Assembly (NCBI RefSeq): GCF_001984155.1
Contig: NZ_MTQO01000033.1
Span: forward strand, 143,254-207,253
Source: Actinosynnema sp. ALI-1.44
GTDB taxonomy: Bacteria > Actinomycetota > Actinomycetes > Mycobacteriales > Pseudonocardiaceae
DNA length: 64,000 nucleotides
Direction: 5' to 3'
Under the pieces are notes generated by a model. That model was not told the origin of the DNA and did not search any database. It saw only the letters and a program-made list of their open reading frames with translations. The translations under genes were made by a program, and so were the position numbers. This document shows positions 36,501 to 44,561 of this stretch, one piece after another (positions within the stretch are counted from its first letter, which is position 1; each line of letters opens with the position of its first letter).

Positions 36501-39500
36501 ACCGGCGTGCTCTGCCCGAGCCCGCTCGGGTCGCGGTGGAAGCCGGTCGCGACCACGTACCGCCCGTCACCCCGGTCGAGCACGCCATGGCCGAGGTGTG
36601 GGCGGACGTGCTGCATGCCGAGCGGATCGGCACGACGGACAACTTCTTCGAGCTCGGCGGCGACTCGATCCGTGCGGTCCGTGTGGTCGGCCGCTTGCGG
36701 GCGGACGGCATCCCGGTCACCGTGCAGGATCTGTTCCGCCACCAGACGATCACCGCGCTTGCCGCCTCGACGCCCGCCGGACGGCACCCCGTCGCCGAGG
36801 ACCGCCGGGTCCTGCCGATGGAACTGATCAGCGCGGCCGACCGGGCCGCACTGCCTGCCGGTGTGGTCGACGCCTACCCCTTGAGCGACGGCCAAGCCGG
36901 CATGGTCTACGAGATGATGGCCGACCCGGATCTGCGGCCGTACCACAACGCCGCCTGCTTCCTGGTCCGCGACAACGGGCCGTTCTCGCTTGACGCGTTG
37001 CGGCTGGCTGTCCAGGCGATGACCGAACGGCACGAGGTGCTGCGTACCTCCATCGAGCTCACCGGTTACAGCACCGCCTTGCAGCTCGTGTACGGCAAAG
37101 TGGATGTGGCTGTGGATCATGTGGACCTGCGCGAGGTGGACCCGGCCGCGCACGAGCGGTTCGTCGACGAGGCGTTGGGCGCCCAGCGACGGGATCTGTT
37201 CGACCTCACTCGACCTGGGCTCTGGCGGCTCGCGGTGTACCAGGAGGCCGACGACCGCTGGCGGTTCGCGCTGGTCGAGTGTCACGCCATCCTGGACGGC
37301 TGGAGCCATCACGCGCTGATCACCGAGATGCTGGCCTGGTACCGGGCGTTCAGGGACGGTACCGCCCCCGATGTGGCCGCGGCGCCCGTCACGCGGTACG
37401 CGGACTTCGTGCGGATGGAGCAGACCGCGGTCGAGTCAGGTGACCGGGAGTTCTGGGCCGGTCGGTTCGACTTGGCGGAGAAGCTGGTGCTGCCGGTCGT
37501 GTGGGCGGATCCGGAGCCGGGCCCCGATCCGGTCTACGACATCCACGTGCCCTACAGCCACCTCGAACCCGCGCTGCGGCAACTGGCGGCCGCGGCGGGT
37601 GCCTCGATGAAGAGCGTGTTGCTCACCGCTCATCTCAAGGTGATGAGCATGCTCACCGATCAACCCCGGTTCGTCACGGGGCTGGTCAGCAACGGGCGGC
37701 TGGAAACGGTCGACGGCGACCGGACGTTCGGCATGCACCTCAACGTCGTGCCGTTCGTGTCCCCGGAGTTCACCGGTAGCTGGTGCGACGTGGTGCGGGC
37801 GGTGTTCGCCGAAGAGGTCGCGTTGTGGCCGCACCGCCGTTACCCGATGGGCGCGATGCGGCGCGACCAAGGACGCGGTGACGCACTGGTCGACGTCGGC
37901 TTCAACTACCTGGACTTCCACGTGCTGGACCGGGAAAGCGTGGACGTGTCGGCCACTGTGGACCGCAGTCCCAACGAGGTCCATTGGGGAGTGTCGACCG
38001 AGTGGGGCCGGCTCGTGCTCGTCGGCAACGCCCAGTCCGTGGCCAAGGAGTACGGCATGATGCTCGGCCGGCTTTACAGCGCCGTGCTCACCGCGATGGC
38101 CACGGACGGATCCGCTTCCGCGGCAGGGAGCCTGCTTCCGGCCGTCGACCGGCGGCACCTGCTGGATCAGCCGGCGACAGTCACGGAAGTCGTTCCGCGC
38201 ACGCTCTACGACATCGTGGCGCACTGGGCGGAGCGGACGCCCGGCGCCGAAGCGCTCGTGTACGGCGGAACCAAGCTGACCTACGCACGGCTGATCGCTG
38301 AAGCCGACCGGCTCGCTGTGCGGCTGCACACGGCAGGCGTCGGCCGGGGAAGTGTGGTCGGCTTGTGCCTGCCCAGGGGCGTGCACCTGATCGTGGCCGA
38401 GCTGGCCGTGTCCAGGGCAGGCGGCGCGTTCCTGCCGCTGGACCCGGGGCAGCCGGTGGCCAGGATCGAGTTCATGCTCACCGACGCGGGCGTGCGGCAC
38501 CTGGTCCAGACCGAGGCGGTCGCGGCGGACCTGGGTGACCTGGGCCGCGAGGTGATCCTGGTGGACAGCCACGAGCCGCCTCCCACCGCGGTGGATCTGC
38601 CGGCAGTGGACACCGAGGACATCGCGTACGTGATCTACACGTCCGGTTCGACCGGACGGCCGAAAGGGGTCGCTGTGCCCCATCGGGGATTGGCCCACAT
38701 GGTCGCCACGCACGCCGAGCACGTCGGCATCGAGCCCGGCGAACGCGTGCTGCAGCTGGCCTCGCCGATCTTCGACATCTCGATCTTCGAGATCCTGCTC
38801 GCGCTCGGCCAGGGCGCGACCCTGGTGACCGCTGCGCCGGAGCGGCTGGTGCCCGGTGAGCCGCTCGCCGAGCTCATCTGTGCCGAACGCGTCACCCATC
38901 TGGCGATCGTGCCGTCCGCGCTGGCGTTGCTGCCCACCGACGGCTACACGCCCCGCGTGGTGGTCGTCGGCGGCGAGGAGTGCCCGCCTGCCCTGGCGGA
39001 ACGGTGGTCATCGATCGCCAGGTTCGTCAACGGATACGGCCCGACCGAAACCACCGTGTGGGCCACTGTGGACACCTGTGTGCCCGGTACCGGGCGGCTG
39101 ACCATCGGCCGGGCGATCAACGGGGCGCGTGCCTACGTGGTGGATCCGGACCTGCGGCCGCGACTCACCGGGGTGCCCGGCGAACTGGTCGTCGGCGGCA
39201 TGGGCGTGGCCACCGGCTACCTCGGACGGCCCGGCCTGACCGCGGAGAGGTTCGTGCCGGACCCGTTCGGCGACCAGCCCGGTGGCCGGCTCTACCGCAC
39301 GGGAGATCGGGTACGGCGGCTGGCCGACGGCCGGATCGACTTCCTGGGACGGCTGGACAGCCAGGTCAAGATCCGCGGGCACCGGGTCGAACTCGGCGAG
39401 ATCGAGGCGTACCTGCACGAGCACCCGTCGGTCCGCCAGGCCGTGGTCACCACGTTCCGTTCACCGGGCGGTGACCTGCAGGTGGCCGGCTACTACACCA

Positions 39501-40795
39501 CGGCGGGCCAGGACGTGCCGTCCGCCGACGTGGCGGCGTTCCTCGGCACCGGCCTGCCGGGCTACATGGTCCCCAGCGCGTTGATCCAGGTGCCGGAGTT
39601 CCCCAGGACCCCCACCGGGAAGCTGGACCGCAACGCGCTGCCGTCGCCGGCGACAGGCGACGTGTCGAACCGTCACGAGTACGTCGTGCCGAGGACCGCG
39701 ACCGAACAGGTCGTGGCGTCGACGTGGGAGGAGATCTTCGGTGCCGGGCGAGTGGGTGCCTACGACGACTTCTTCATGCTAGGTGGGCACTCGCTGCTGG
39801 CGATGCGGTGCGTGTCGCTGTTGGCACAGCGCCTCGGCAGGCCGGTCGTGGTCGGTGATCTGCTGACGCACCGGACCGTGGCGGGTCTGGCCGCTTTCCT
39901 GGACGATCCCACGGGAGCCAGCCGGGACGACCGGGCGCTTGTGTGGCTGCGCAGGGAAGGCGATCAGGCGCCGGCGTTCTGCGTGCACCCCGGTGGTGGC
40001 AGCGTCCACTGGTACCGCGACCTGGCTTCGCTGCTGCCACCGGGCGTTCCGGTGGCCGCGTTGCAGCACCCGGCTGTGGTCGATCCGCGGATGGCGGGCT
40101 TGGACATCACCGAGCTGGCCGGGCTCTATCTGCGCGAGGTGTTGCCGGCCCAGCCCAGTGGGCCGTACCGGCTGTTCGGCTGGTGCGGCGGCGGCCCGGT
40201 GACCTGGGAGCTGGCCAGGCTGCTGCGCGAGCGTGGCGACGAGGTGTCCCTGCTGCTGCTGGATCCCACGGTGGACATCACCGGCGGTGGCGAGCAGCCC
40301 GAGGTGCTGCGGATGCTGCGGGAGGCCGAGGTCCTGCTCGGCGAGCTGGTCACGACCGAGGACCAGGCGCGGGCAGCCGAGATCAGGGCGGAGGTCGCGC
40401 CGACGTTGCGGCGTGCGGTCGACGACGACGGCGGCGTGGAGATCACGCCGGACTCGGTCGGGCCGGAGTGGCTGGACCGGATCCGGACCTGGTGCGGCCT
40501 GCACGACGCCGCACTCGCCTACCGCTATCCCAAGATCGACCTGCACCTGCGGCTGGTTCTCGGCGACGAGTTGCTCGACGAGGCGCACGAGTCGATCGAC
40601 GGCCTGGCACTGGACGACTACCTGGACCGCTGGCACGAGGTGGCCAGCGGCGGGGTCACGGTGTGCCCGGTGCCCGGCAACCACCTCGGAGTGCTGGCCC
40701 AGCCGCACGTGTCCGGGCTGGCCGATCTGATCGGCGCGGCCTGGGACACCGACGAGCGGCGACTGCTCGCTGCCGCGGCCGTGGGTGACGAGTGA
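33560..40795 (+). CDS. Non-ribosomal peptide synthetase, C-A-T-C-A-T-TE
   Basis: A 2,411-residue terminal NRPS. C2 has H167-H168 in HHIAFDG. A3 is at about 480-975, T3 has Ser1036 in LGGDSIR, and C3 has an unusual CHAILDG at 1241-1247. A4 is at about 1545-2030, T4 has Ser2078 in LGGHSLL, and a C-terminal thioesterase covers about 2125-2400. A3 reads DFWNVGMVHK, a threonine code. A4 reads DIFAVGGVWK, which I cannot assign. The thioesterase elbow is FGWCGGG, with Cys2209 where Ser is usual; His2375 in PGNHLGV fits the catalytic His. No epimerase domain is seen although T3 is of the LGGDS type. Codon 50 is TTA. Confidence 0.95.
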   Translation: MSEDKAVRAARLRTRLLERRLAAQRITRADRTKPLPLSFAQQRLWLLEQLRPGGLEYLIPVALRIEGVLDVAALRHALDRVVARHEVLRTRYVSVDNVPMQVIDEHAEIRVDEVDLRELKAGERERRLTELLAAEGRRPFSLQAELPFRTTLYRLTDTESVLLVTVHHIAFDGWSADILRSELVTGYQACQAGSPDSAPPLPVQYADFAAWQREQNTSTSLGYWREQLAGLGALPLLTDRPYPPEWDPSGAAVRFEIPAELADAATELGRAHGCTPFMVLLAAVQALLARHTAQSDVAVGTPMAGRTEADVADLIGFFTNTLVLRVDVSEDMSFGDLLAKVEQATLEAFDHQDVPFEQLVNELRPTRDLARNPLFQVAFVYEVDAGGSGLSRAARISEIPVEWTPAKFELTFAVRQRQDGVLAAHIEYATALFDRSTANSLAECLVALLRAVTADPGTLIGEIDLGAGNSAPRPSLSVPAPACLHTLVERRAQERPGSVAISHGSTNVTYAQLNRRANRLAHHLIALGAGPGSLVGVRMNRGECLVIALLAILKTGAGYLPLDPAQPAGRTGFMVDDSAVTTVLTEQSLASDLAGTVDHLVVLDDMGLRSRLADLPDVNPAPRASLDDLAYVIYTSGSTGQPKGVMVSHRNVVRLFAAAQPRFHFGHEDVWTLFHSYAFDFSVWEIWGALTYGGRLVVVPFEVSRSPEDFAALLSAEAVTVLNQTPSAFANLLGVPADQVGPLAVRAVVFGGEALDVSALAPWFARYGDKAQMINMYGITETTVHVTYREVVIADTVRHGGAGRSPIGAPLADLELHVLDAAMRPVPPGIPGELYVGGAGLARGYLNRPRLTGERFVPDAYSGRPGARLYRTGDRARLMPDGEIEFLGRVDDQVKIHGFRIETGEVESAITQYGPVEAAVVVAQGDGADRQLVGYVVPRREAEFDGGALRAYLTSRLPRYMIPARFVRLDVLPLTANGKVNRRALPEPARVAVEAGRDHVPPVTPVEHAMAEVWADVLHAERIGTTDNFFELGGDSIRAVRVVGRLRADGIPVTVQDLFRHQTITALAASTPAGRHPVAEDRRVLPMELISAADRAALPAGVVDAYPLSDGQAGMVYEMMADPDLRPYHNAACFLVRDNGPFSLDALRLAVQAMTERHEVLRTSIELTGYSTALQLVYGKVDVAVDHVDLREVDPAAHERFVDEALGAQRRDLFDLTRPGLWRLAVYQEADDRWRFALVECHAILDGWSHHALITEMLAWYRAFRDGTAPDVAAAPVTRYADFVRMEQTAVESGDREFWAGRFDLAEKLVLPVVWADPEPGPDPVYDIHVPYSHLEPALRQLAAAAGASMKSVLLTAHLKVMSMLTDQPRFVTGLVSNGRLETVDGDRTFGMHLNVVPFVSPEFTGSWCDVVRAVFAEEVALWPHRRYPMGAMRRDQGRGDALVDVGFNYLDFHVLDRESVDVSATVDRSPNEVHWGVSTEWGRLVLVGNAQSVAKEYGMMLGRLYSAVLTAMATDGSASAAGSLLPAVDRRHLLDQPATVTEVVPRTLYDIVAHWAERTPGAEALVYGGTKLTYARLIAEADRLAVRLHTAGVGRGSVVGLCLPRGVHLIVAELAVSRAGGAFLPLDPGQPVARIEFMLTDAGVRHLVQTEAVAADLGDLGREVILVDSHEPPPTAVDLPAVDTEDIAYVIYTSGSTGRPKGVAVPHRGLAHMVATHAEHVGIEPGERVLQLASPIFDISIFEILLALGQGATLVTAAPERLVPGEPLAELICAERVTHLAIVPSALALLPTDGYTPRVVVVGGEECPPALAERWSSIARFVNGYGPTETTVWATVDTCVPGTGRLTIGRAINGARAYVVDPDLRPRLTGVPGELVVGGMGVATGYLGRPGLTAERFVPDPFGDQPGGRLYRTGDRVRRLADGRIDFLGRLDSQVKIRGHRVELGEIEAYLHEHPSVRQAVVTTFRSPGGDLQVAGYYTTAGQDVPSADVAAFLGTGLPGYMVPSALIQVPEFPRTPTGKLDRNALPSPATGDVSNRHEYVVPRTATEQVVASTWEEIFGAGRVGAYDDFFMLGGHSLLAMRCVSLLAQRLGRPVVVGDLLTHRTVAGLAAFLDDPTGASRDDRALVWLRREGDQAPAFCVHPGGGSVHWYRDLASLLPPGVPVAALQHPAVVDPRMAGLDITELAGLYLREVLPAQPSGPYRLFGWCGGGPVTWELARLLRERGDEVSLLLLDPTVDITGGGEQPEVLRMLREAEVLLGELVTTEDQARAAEIRAEVAPTLRRAVDDDGGVEITPDSVGPEWLDRIRTWCGLHDAALAYRYPKIDLHLRLVLGDELLDEAHESIDGLALDDYLDRWHEVASGGVTVCPVPGNHLGVLAQPHVSGLADLIGAAWDTDERRLLAAAAVGDE

Positions 40796-40806
40796 ACGAG
40801 CCCTCG

Positions 40807-40838
40807 CCTGCCGGAGCCGGGCGACCGGCTCCGGCAGG
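40807..40838 (+). terminator. Perfect 14-bp hairpin between NRPS and exporter
   Basis: CCTGCCGGAGCCGG at 40807-40820 and CCGGCTCCGGCAGG at 40825-40838 form a perfect 14-base-pair stem with loop GCGA. It lies 11 bases after the NRPS stop and before the ATG at 40882, so it probably terminates or attenuates the long transcript. It also argues against an exporter start at GTG 40792. Confidence 0.65.
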
Positions 40839-40881
40839 CGGACCACCACGCCCGGCCGCTCTGGGCAGAGACGAGGCGACA

Positions 40882-42147
40882 ATGACCGCGACCACGCCGG
40901 TGACCGAAGAGTCGCGCGGCACCCGGACGCCCGCCCCGCCGCTTCGGCGCAACCGGGCGTTCACCCTGCTGTGGACGGGATCGGCGATCTCGGCGCTCGG
41001 CTCGAGCGTCTCGGCGTTCGCGTATCCGCTGCTGGTTCTGATGATGACCGGATCGGCGTCCGCCGCCGGGCTGGTGACATTCCTGGCCACGCTGCCCAAT
41101 ATCCTGTTGCAGCTACCCGCGGGGGTACTGGTCGACCGGTTCGACCGCAAGCGGATCATGGTGGTCTGCGACATCGGACGGGCACTGGGGTTGGGCAGCA
41201 TCGCGGTCGCGTTGCTCCTCGGGGAGTTCTCGTTGCCGCACATCGCGGTCGTCGCCTTCGTCGAGGGCGCGCTCTCCGTGCCGCACCGGTTGTGCTCGAG
41301 TGCCGCGATCCCCAATGTGGTCGAGGAGGAGCATCTGACCACAGCCTTCGCACGCAACGAGACCAGGGACCGTGCGGCGCATCTGCTGGGCAACCCGATC
41401 GGCGGCGCGCTGATGGGTATCGGCCGGGGTATCCCGTTCCTGTTCGACGCGCTGAGCTATGTGGTGTCCGTGGTGTCGTTGTTGTTCATCCGCAAGCCGT
41501 TCCAACGCGGCCGGTCGGCGGAGAGCGAGCGGCCCGAGCCGCGCGGCGGCATGTTCGACGACGTGAAGCAGGGTGTCGCGTGGCTGTTCAAGCAGCCGTT
41601 CATCAGGACCACGACACTGCTCGTGGGCGGCAGCAACTTCCTCTTCCAGGCACTGAGCCTGGCCGTCGTGGCCAAGCTCGCGGGCTCGGGCACGAGTCCG
41701 GCGGTCATCGGCTGGGTGCTGTCGGCCGCCGGGATCGGCGGCACGGCCGGGGCGCTGCTCGCGCCGCGGTTCAACCGGCTGCTTACCCTGCGCGCCTTGG
41801 TGATCGCGGCGAACTGGGGGTGGGCGGCGCTGATTCCCGTTGTGGCGCTCGTGGACGATCCCGTCGCGCTGGGCGCGGTGTTGGCGCTGATCGTGTTCAT
41901 CGGCCCGGTCTGGAACGTCGGTGTCGACGTGTACCGGCTGTCGGTCACGCCGGACGAGTTGCAAGGCCGGGTGTCGGCGGCGGCCGTCCTGGTGGAGTTC
42001 GGCACGATCCCGCTGGGGGCGCTGCTGGGCGGCTACCTGATCGACCAGCTGTCCAGCGACACGACTGTGCTGGTCCTGGGTGGCTGCATGGTGGTGTTGG
42101 CCGGGCTGGCCGCGGTGAGCAGGTCGTTGCGGCGTACGACCAGTTGA
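40882..42147 (+). CDS. MFS transporter, probable exporter
   Basis: A 421-residue major-facilitator protein of the MFS_3/enterobactin-exporter-like group with about 10-12 hydrophobic helices, starting RNRAFTLLWTGSAISALGSSVSAFAYPLLVL. The loop motif DRFDRKRIMVVCD between helices 2 and 3 is typical. The frame is open from GTG 40792, overlapping the NRPS stop, but a perfect hairpin lies in that stretch. The ATG at 40882 has GAGG five bases upstream, so I use it. As the last gene of the plus-strand run it is the likely export route for the finished peptide, alongside the ABC exporter at 12.4-15.8 kb. Confidence 0.9.
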   Translation: MTATTPVTEESRGTRTPAPPLRRNRAFTLLWTGSAISALGSSVSAFAYPLLVLMMTGSASAAGLVTFLATLPNILLQLPAGVLVDRFDRKRIMVVCDIGRALGLGSIAVALLLGEFSLPHIAVVAFVEGALSVPHRLCSSAAIPNVVEEEHLTTAFARNETRDRAAHLLGNPIGGALMGIGRGIPFLFDALSYVVSVVSLLFIRKPFQRGRSAESERPEPRGGMFDDVKQGVAWLFKQPFIRTTTLLVGGSNFLFQALSLAVVAKLAGSGTSPAVIGWVLSAAGIGGTAGALLAPRFNRLLTLRALVIAANWGWAALIPVVALVDDPVALGAVLALIVFIGPVWNVGVDVYRLSVTPDELQGRVSAAAVLVEFGTIPLGALLGGYLIDQLSSDTTVLVLGGCMVVLAGLAAVSRSLRRTTS

Positions 42148-42420
42148 GCGTACCCGTTGTGCGTCTCCACGCTGGGTGTGTCCAATTCTTGCTGAACAGC
42201 TTGCCAAGATCAACAGTGTGTCGGTAGCGGGATCCGCCAGTGTTGGTCGCATTCGGCTGCGCGGGTGATGGCGTGTCGTCTCCTACAGTGCGCAGGGTGT
42301 CAGCCGGGGTCCGTTCGGTTTGTCCTGTCATGATGGCAGGCCGTTCACCACCGATCCAGGCCTGTTCGCCTGGCGAGTTCATGCCTGGTAGAAGTCACGA
42401 CGAATTGAGATCATGATCCG
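42148..42420 (+). other. Intergenic after exporter
   Basis: About 270 bases with no supported gene, marking the right-hand end of the biosynthetic run. It leads into a transposase-like remnant. No hairpin comparable to those elsewhere in the window was found. Confidence 0.4.
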
Positions 42421-42516
42421 GTGATCGTGTCGCTGCTGCGCCAACAACTTGTGCTCCGGCACCAGAACGCTCTCCTCCGTCGGCGCATCACCGGTCGGAT
42501 CCGCTACGAGCATGGT
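42421..42516 (+). pseudogene. Transposase N-terminal remnant
   Basis: From GTG 42421 the translation reads VIVSLLRQQLVLRHQNALLR, then RITGRIRYE. This resembles the conserved N-terminal stretch of actinobacterial integrase-core transposases (LRHQNAVLRRQ...GRVRYEPADR). Similarity is lost after about 30 residues and no DDE domain follows, so it is a decayed fragment at the cluster border. The rest of the gap to 42845 holds nothing I can support. Confidence 0.45.
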
Positions 42517-42845
42517 TCTCTTGCAGACCAACGACTACCGCTCAGCGCTGGACCTCGGCGCCCGAACACACCACGCCCAGCACCAGCTGATCAGCCACTT
42601 CGGCAGGTACTGCGGCAACACCTGCCACGACCGGCAATTTGATCAACACACAAACACCCTAGCGGCGTTGTGTTCGATCGCTGTGTTGTGTGCTGGATTC
42701 AGCAGACACCACACCGAACTTTCGCGCGCGGTCACCGGCGTCGCTCAGTCGGCGGATCGCGCGCGAGGTGTCCTTGTCGGACCCCTTAAGGCGGCGCGGA
42801 ACTCGTGAGAGCATTCCCGCCGATTCGAATCCTGAGGAGAACGAA

Positions 42846-44303
42846 GTGTTTCAGTTCCTGGCAGCCGCGCTGACCGGCGCACTGCTCGCCGCGGGCACGC
42901 CCGCCGTGGCCCAGACGGCGGCCGAACAGACGCCACCGACGCTGAGGTGGAGCGACTGCGACGGCGGTTACCAGTGCGCGACCGCCGAGGTGCCGCTCGA
43001 CCACCGCCACCCCGGCGGCGAGAAGATCACGCTCGGGCTGACCCGCAAGCCCGCCACCGACCCGGCGCGGCGGATCGGCTCCCTGTTCATCAACCCCGGC
43101 GGCCCCGGCGGCGATACCGACGGCATGATCCGGTTCGTCGGTGAGAAAGGCCCGGCGGAGCTGCGGGCGCGATTCGACCTCGTCGGGTTCGATCCGCGGG
43201 GTGTGGGGCGCAGCCAGCCGCTCGCCTGCCAGACGCAGGACGAGTATCGCGAAGCATGGTCACAAGCCACCAGCAGGTCCGGCCCGGAGTCGTTCGACCG
43301 TGCGCTGCGGCAGGGCAAGGCCTTCGCGGACGCCTGCCAGCGGGCGAGCGCGCGCCTGCTGCCGTTCGTCGGCACCGAGTACGTCGCTCGCGACATGGAC
43401 CTGCTGCGCCGGGCAGTCGGTGACGCGAAGCTGAACTACCTCGGCTTCTCCTACGGCACGTACATCGGCACGGTGTACGCGAACCTGTTCGCCCGCAACA
43501 TTCGGGTACTGGCGGTGGACGGCGCGTACAACCCCCACACCTATGCGAACCGGCCGTACGAGTACGACCTCGGACAGTACAAGGCCATCGAGGCCACACT
43601 CGGCCGATTCTTCGACTGGTGTGCAAACACGAAGTGTGAGTTCGGCGAGGGTGACCCACGAGGCGCGTTCGTGAAGGTGCAGAACGCGCTCGACGCGGAC
43701 CCGGTCCGGGCCGATGGCGTGTTCGCCGGCAACGGCGCCACCCTGACGTTCAACGTGATGATGAAGCTGGGCGGCGGCAAGCCCGCGTGGCCGGGCATCG
43801 CGAAGGGGCTCAAGGACGCCCAGCAGCGCACGGGTCACCTGCTCGCGGTGCCGAACGCGCGGTACCTCTCGGCCAACACCTCGGTCGAATGCGCGGACCG
43901 GGCGTTCCCGCAGAGCTTGGCCCTACTGCGGGACCGGCTGGCATTCGCATCAACCGTGGCGCCGCTGACAGGTCCCGCGCTGGCGTACGCGGTGCCGAGC
44001 TATGACCACGCGCACGCCACCGCGTGTACCCAGTGGCCGGTGCGGTCCAAGTCTCGGTTCTCCGGCCCGTTCAACGCCGCTGGCGCGCCACCGATCCTCG
44101 TCGTGGGCAACACCGGCGACCCGGACACCCCGTACGAGGACTCGGTCTCACTGGCGTCGACGTTGCGGAGCGGGCACCTGCTGACCTACCGGGGCGAGGG
44201 TCACACCGGCTTCTTCCAGAGCGAAAAGTGCGTTGCCGACAAGATTACGGCCTATCTCACAGACGGCACTCTACCCACACAAGGCGCCGTCTGCGACGAC
44301 TGA
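42846..44303 (+). CDS. Secreted alpha/beta hydrolase, tripeptidyl-aminopeptidase-like
   Basis: A 485-residue alpha/beta hydrolase with an N-terminal hydrophobic signal (FQFLAAALTGALLAAGTPAVA) that lacks a strong basic n-region. The SlpD/Tap-type fold is shown by CATAEVPLDHRHP, SLFINPGGPGG and FDPRGVGRS, the nucleophile in LGFSYGTYIG, Asp in NTGDPDTPYE and His in GEGHTGFF. The family removes N-terminal peptides or hydrolyses esters outside the cell. GTG 42846 is preceded by GAGGAGA. It begins beyond the NRPS run after a noisy gap, so a role in the pathway (for example trimming a peptide) is only possible, not indicated. Confidence 0.88.
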   Translation: MFQFLAAALTGALLAAGTPAVAQTAAEQTPPTLRWSDCDGGYQCATAEVPLDHRHPGGEKITLGLTRKPATDPARRIGSLFINPGGPGGDTDGMIRFVGEKGPAELRARFDLVGFDPRGVGRSQPLACQTQDEYREAWSQATSRSGPESFDRALRQGKAFADACQRASARLLPFVGTEYVARDMDLLRRAVGDAKLNYLGFSYGTYIGTVYANLFARNIRVLAVDGAYNPHTYANRPYEYDLGQYKAIEATLGRFFDWCANTKCEFGEGDPRGAFVKVQNALDADPVRADGVFAGNGATLTFNVMMKLGGGKPAWPGIAKGLKDAQQRTGHLLAVPNARYLSANTSVECADRAFPQSLALLRDRLAFASTVAPLTGPALAYAVPSYDHAHATACTQWPVRSKSRFSGPFNAAGAPPILVVGNTGDPDTPYEDSVSLASTLRSGHLLTYRGEGHTGFFQSEKCVADKITAYLTDGTLPTQGAVCDD

Positions 44304-44392
44304 TCAGCACCAAGCGCGGCGATCCCAATGTCCACCGGGGTTCCAGCGCCGCTGGTTCGTCCCATTTGGATTGATCGGGTGTTGTGAACAGA

Positions 44393-44461
44393 AAGATGCT
44401 CTGGAACTCGCACGGATTATGACGTCCTGGAGGTCATGTCCGTGCGAGTCCAGAGCATCTT
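44393..44461. repeat. Long inverted repeat (hairpin)
   Basis: The arm at 44393-44416 (AAGATGCTCTGGAA then CTCGCACGGA) is complementary to 44439-44461 with one bulged A, giving a 23-base-pair stem. The 22-base loop itself contains ATGAC and GTCAT, so the hairpin can extend. It lies 90 bases after the hydrolase stop and 100 bases before the GntR gene. It is longer than usual terminators and could be a remnant of a small mobile element or an operator-rich site. Confidence 0.75.
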
Positions 44462-44561
44462 CAGCGCTGATCGGTGGCGCGTCGCCATCCCAGCGCGATG
44501 GGACCCGGCAGCAGCACGATGTGCATCTCGCGGCTGGTCTGCGGCGGACTTGACCGCACTA

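Noticed and set aside
33560..40795. Monobactam (sulfazecin-like) pathway
   Set aside because: Diaminopropionate and a Cys thioesterase fit, but I find no sulfotransferase, and the last A-domain code is not recognisably for diaminopropionate. Kept only as a hypothesis on release chemistry.
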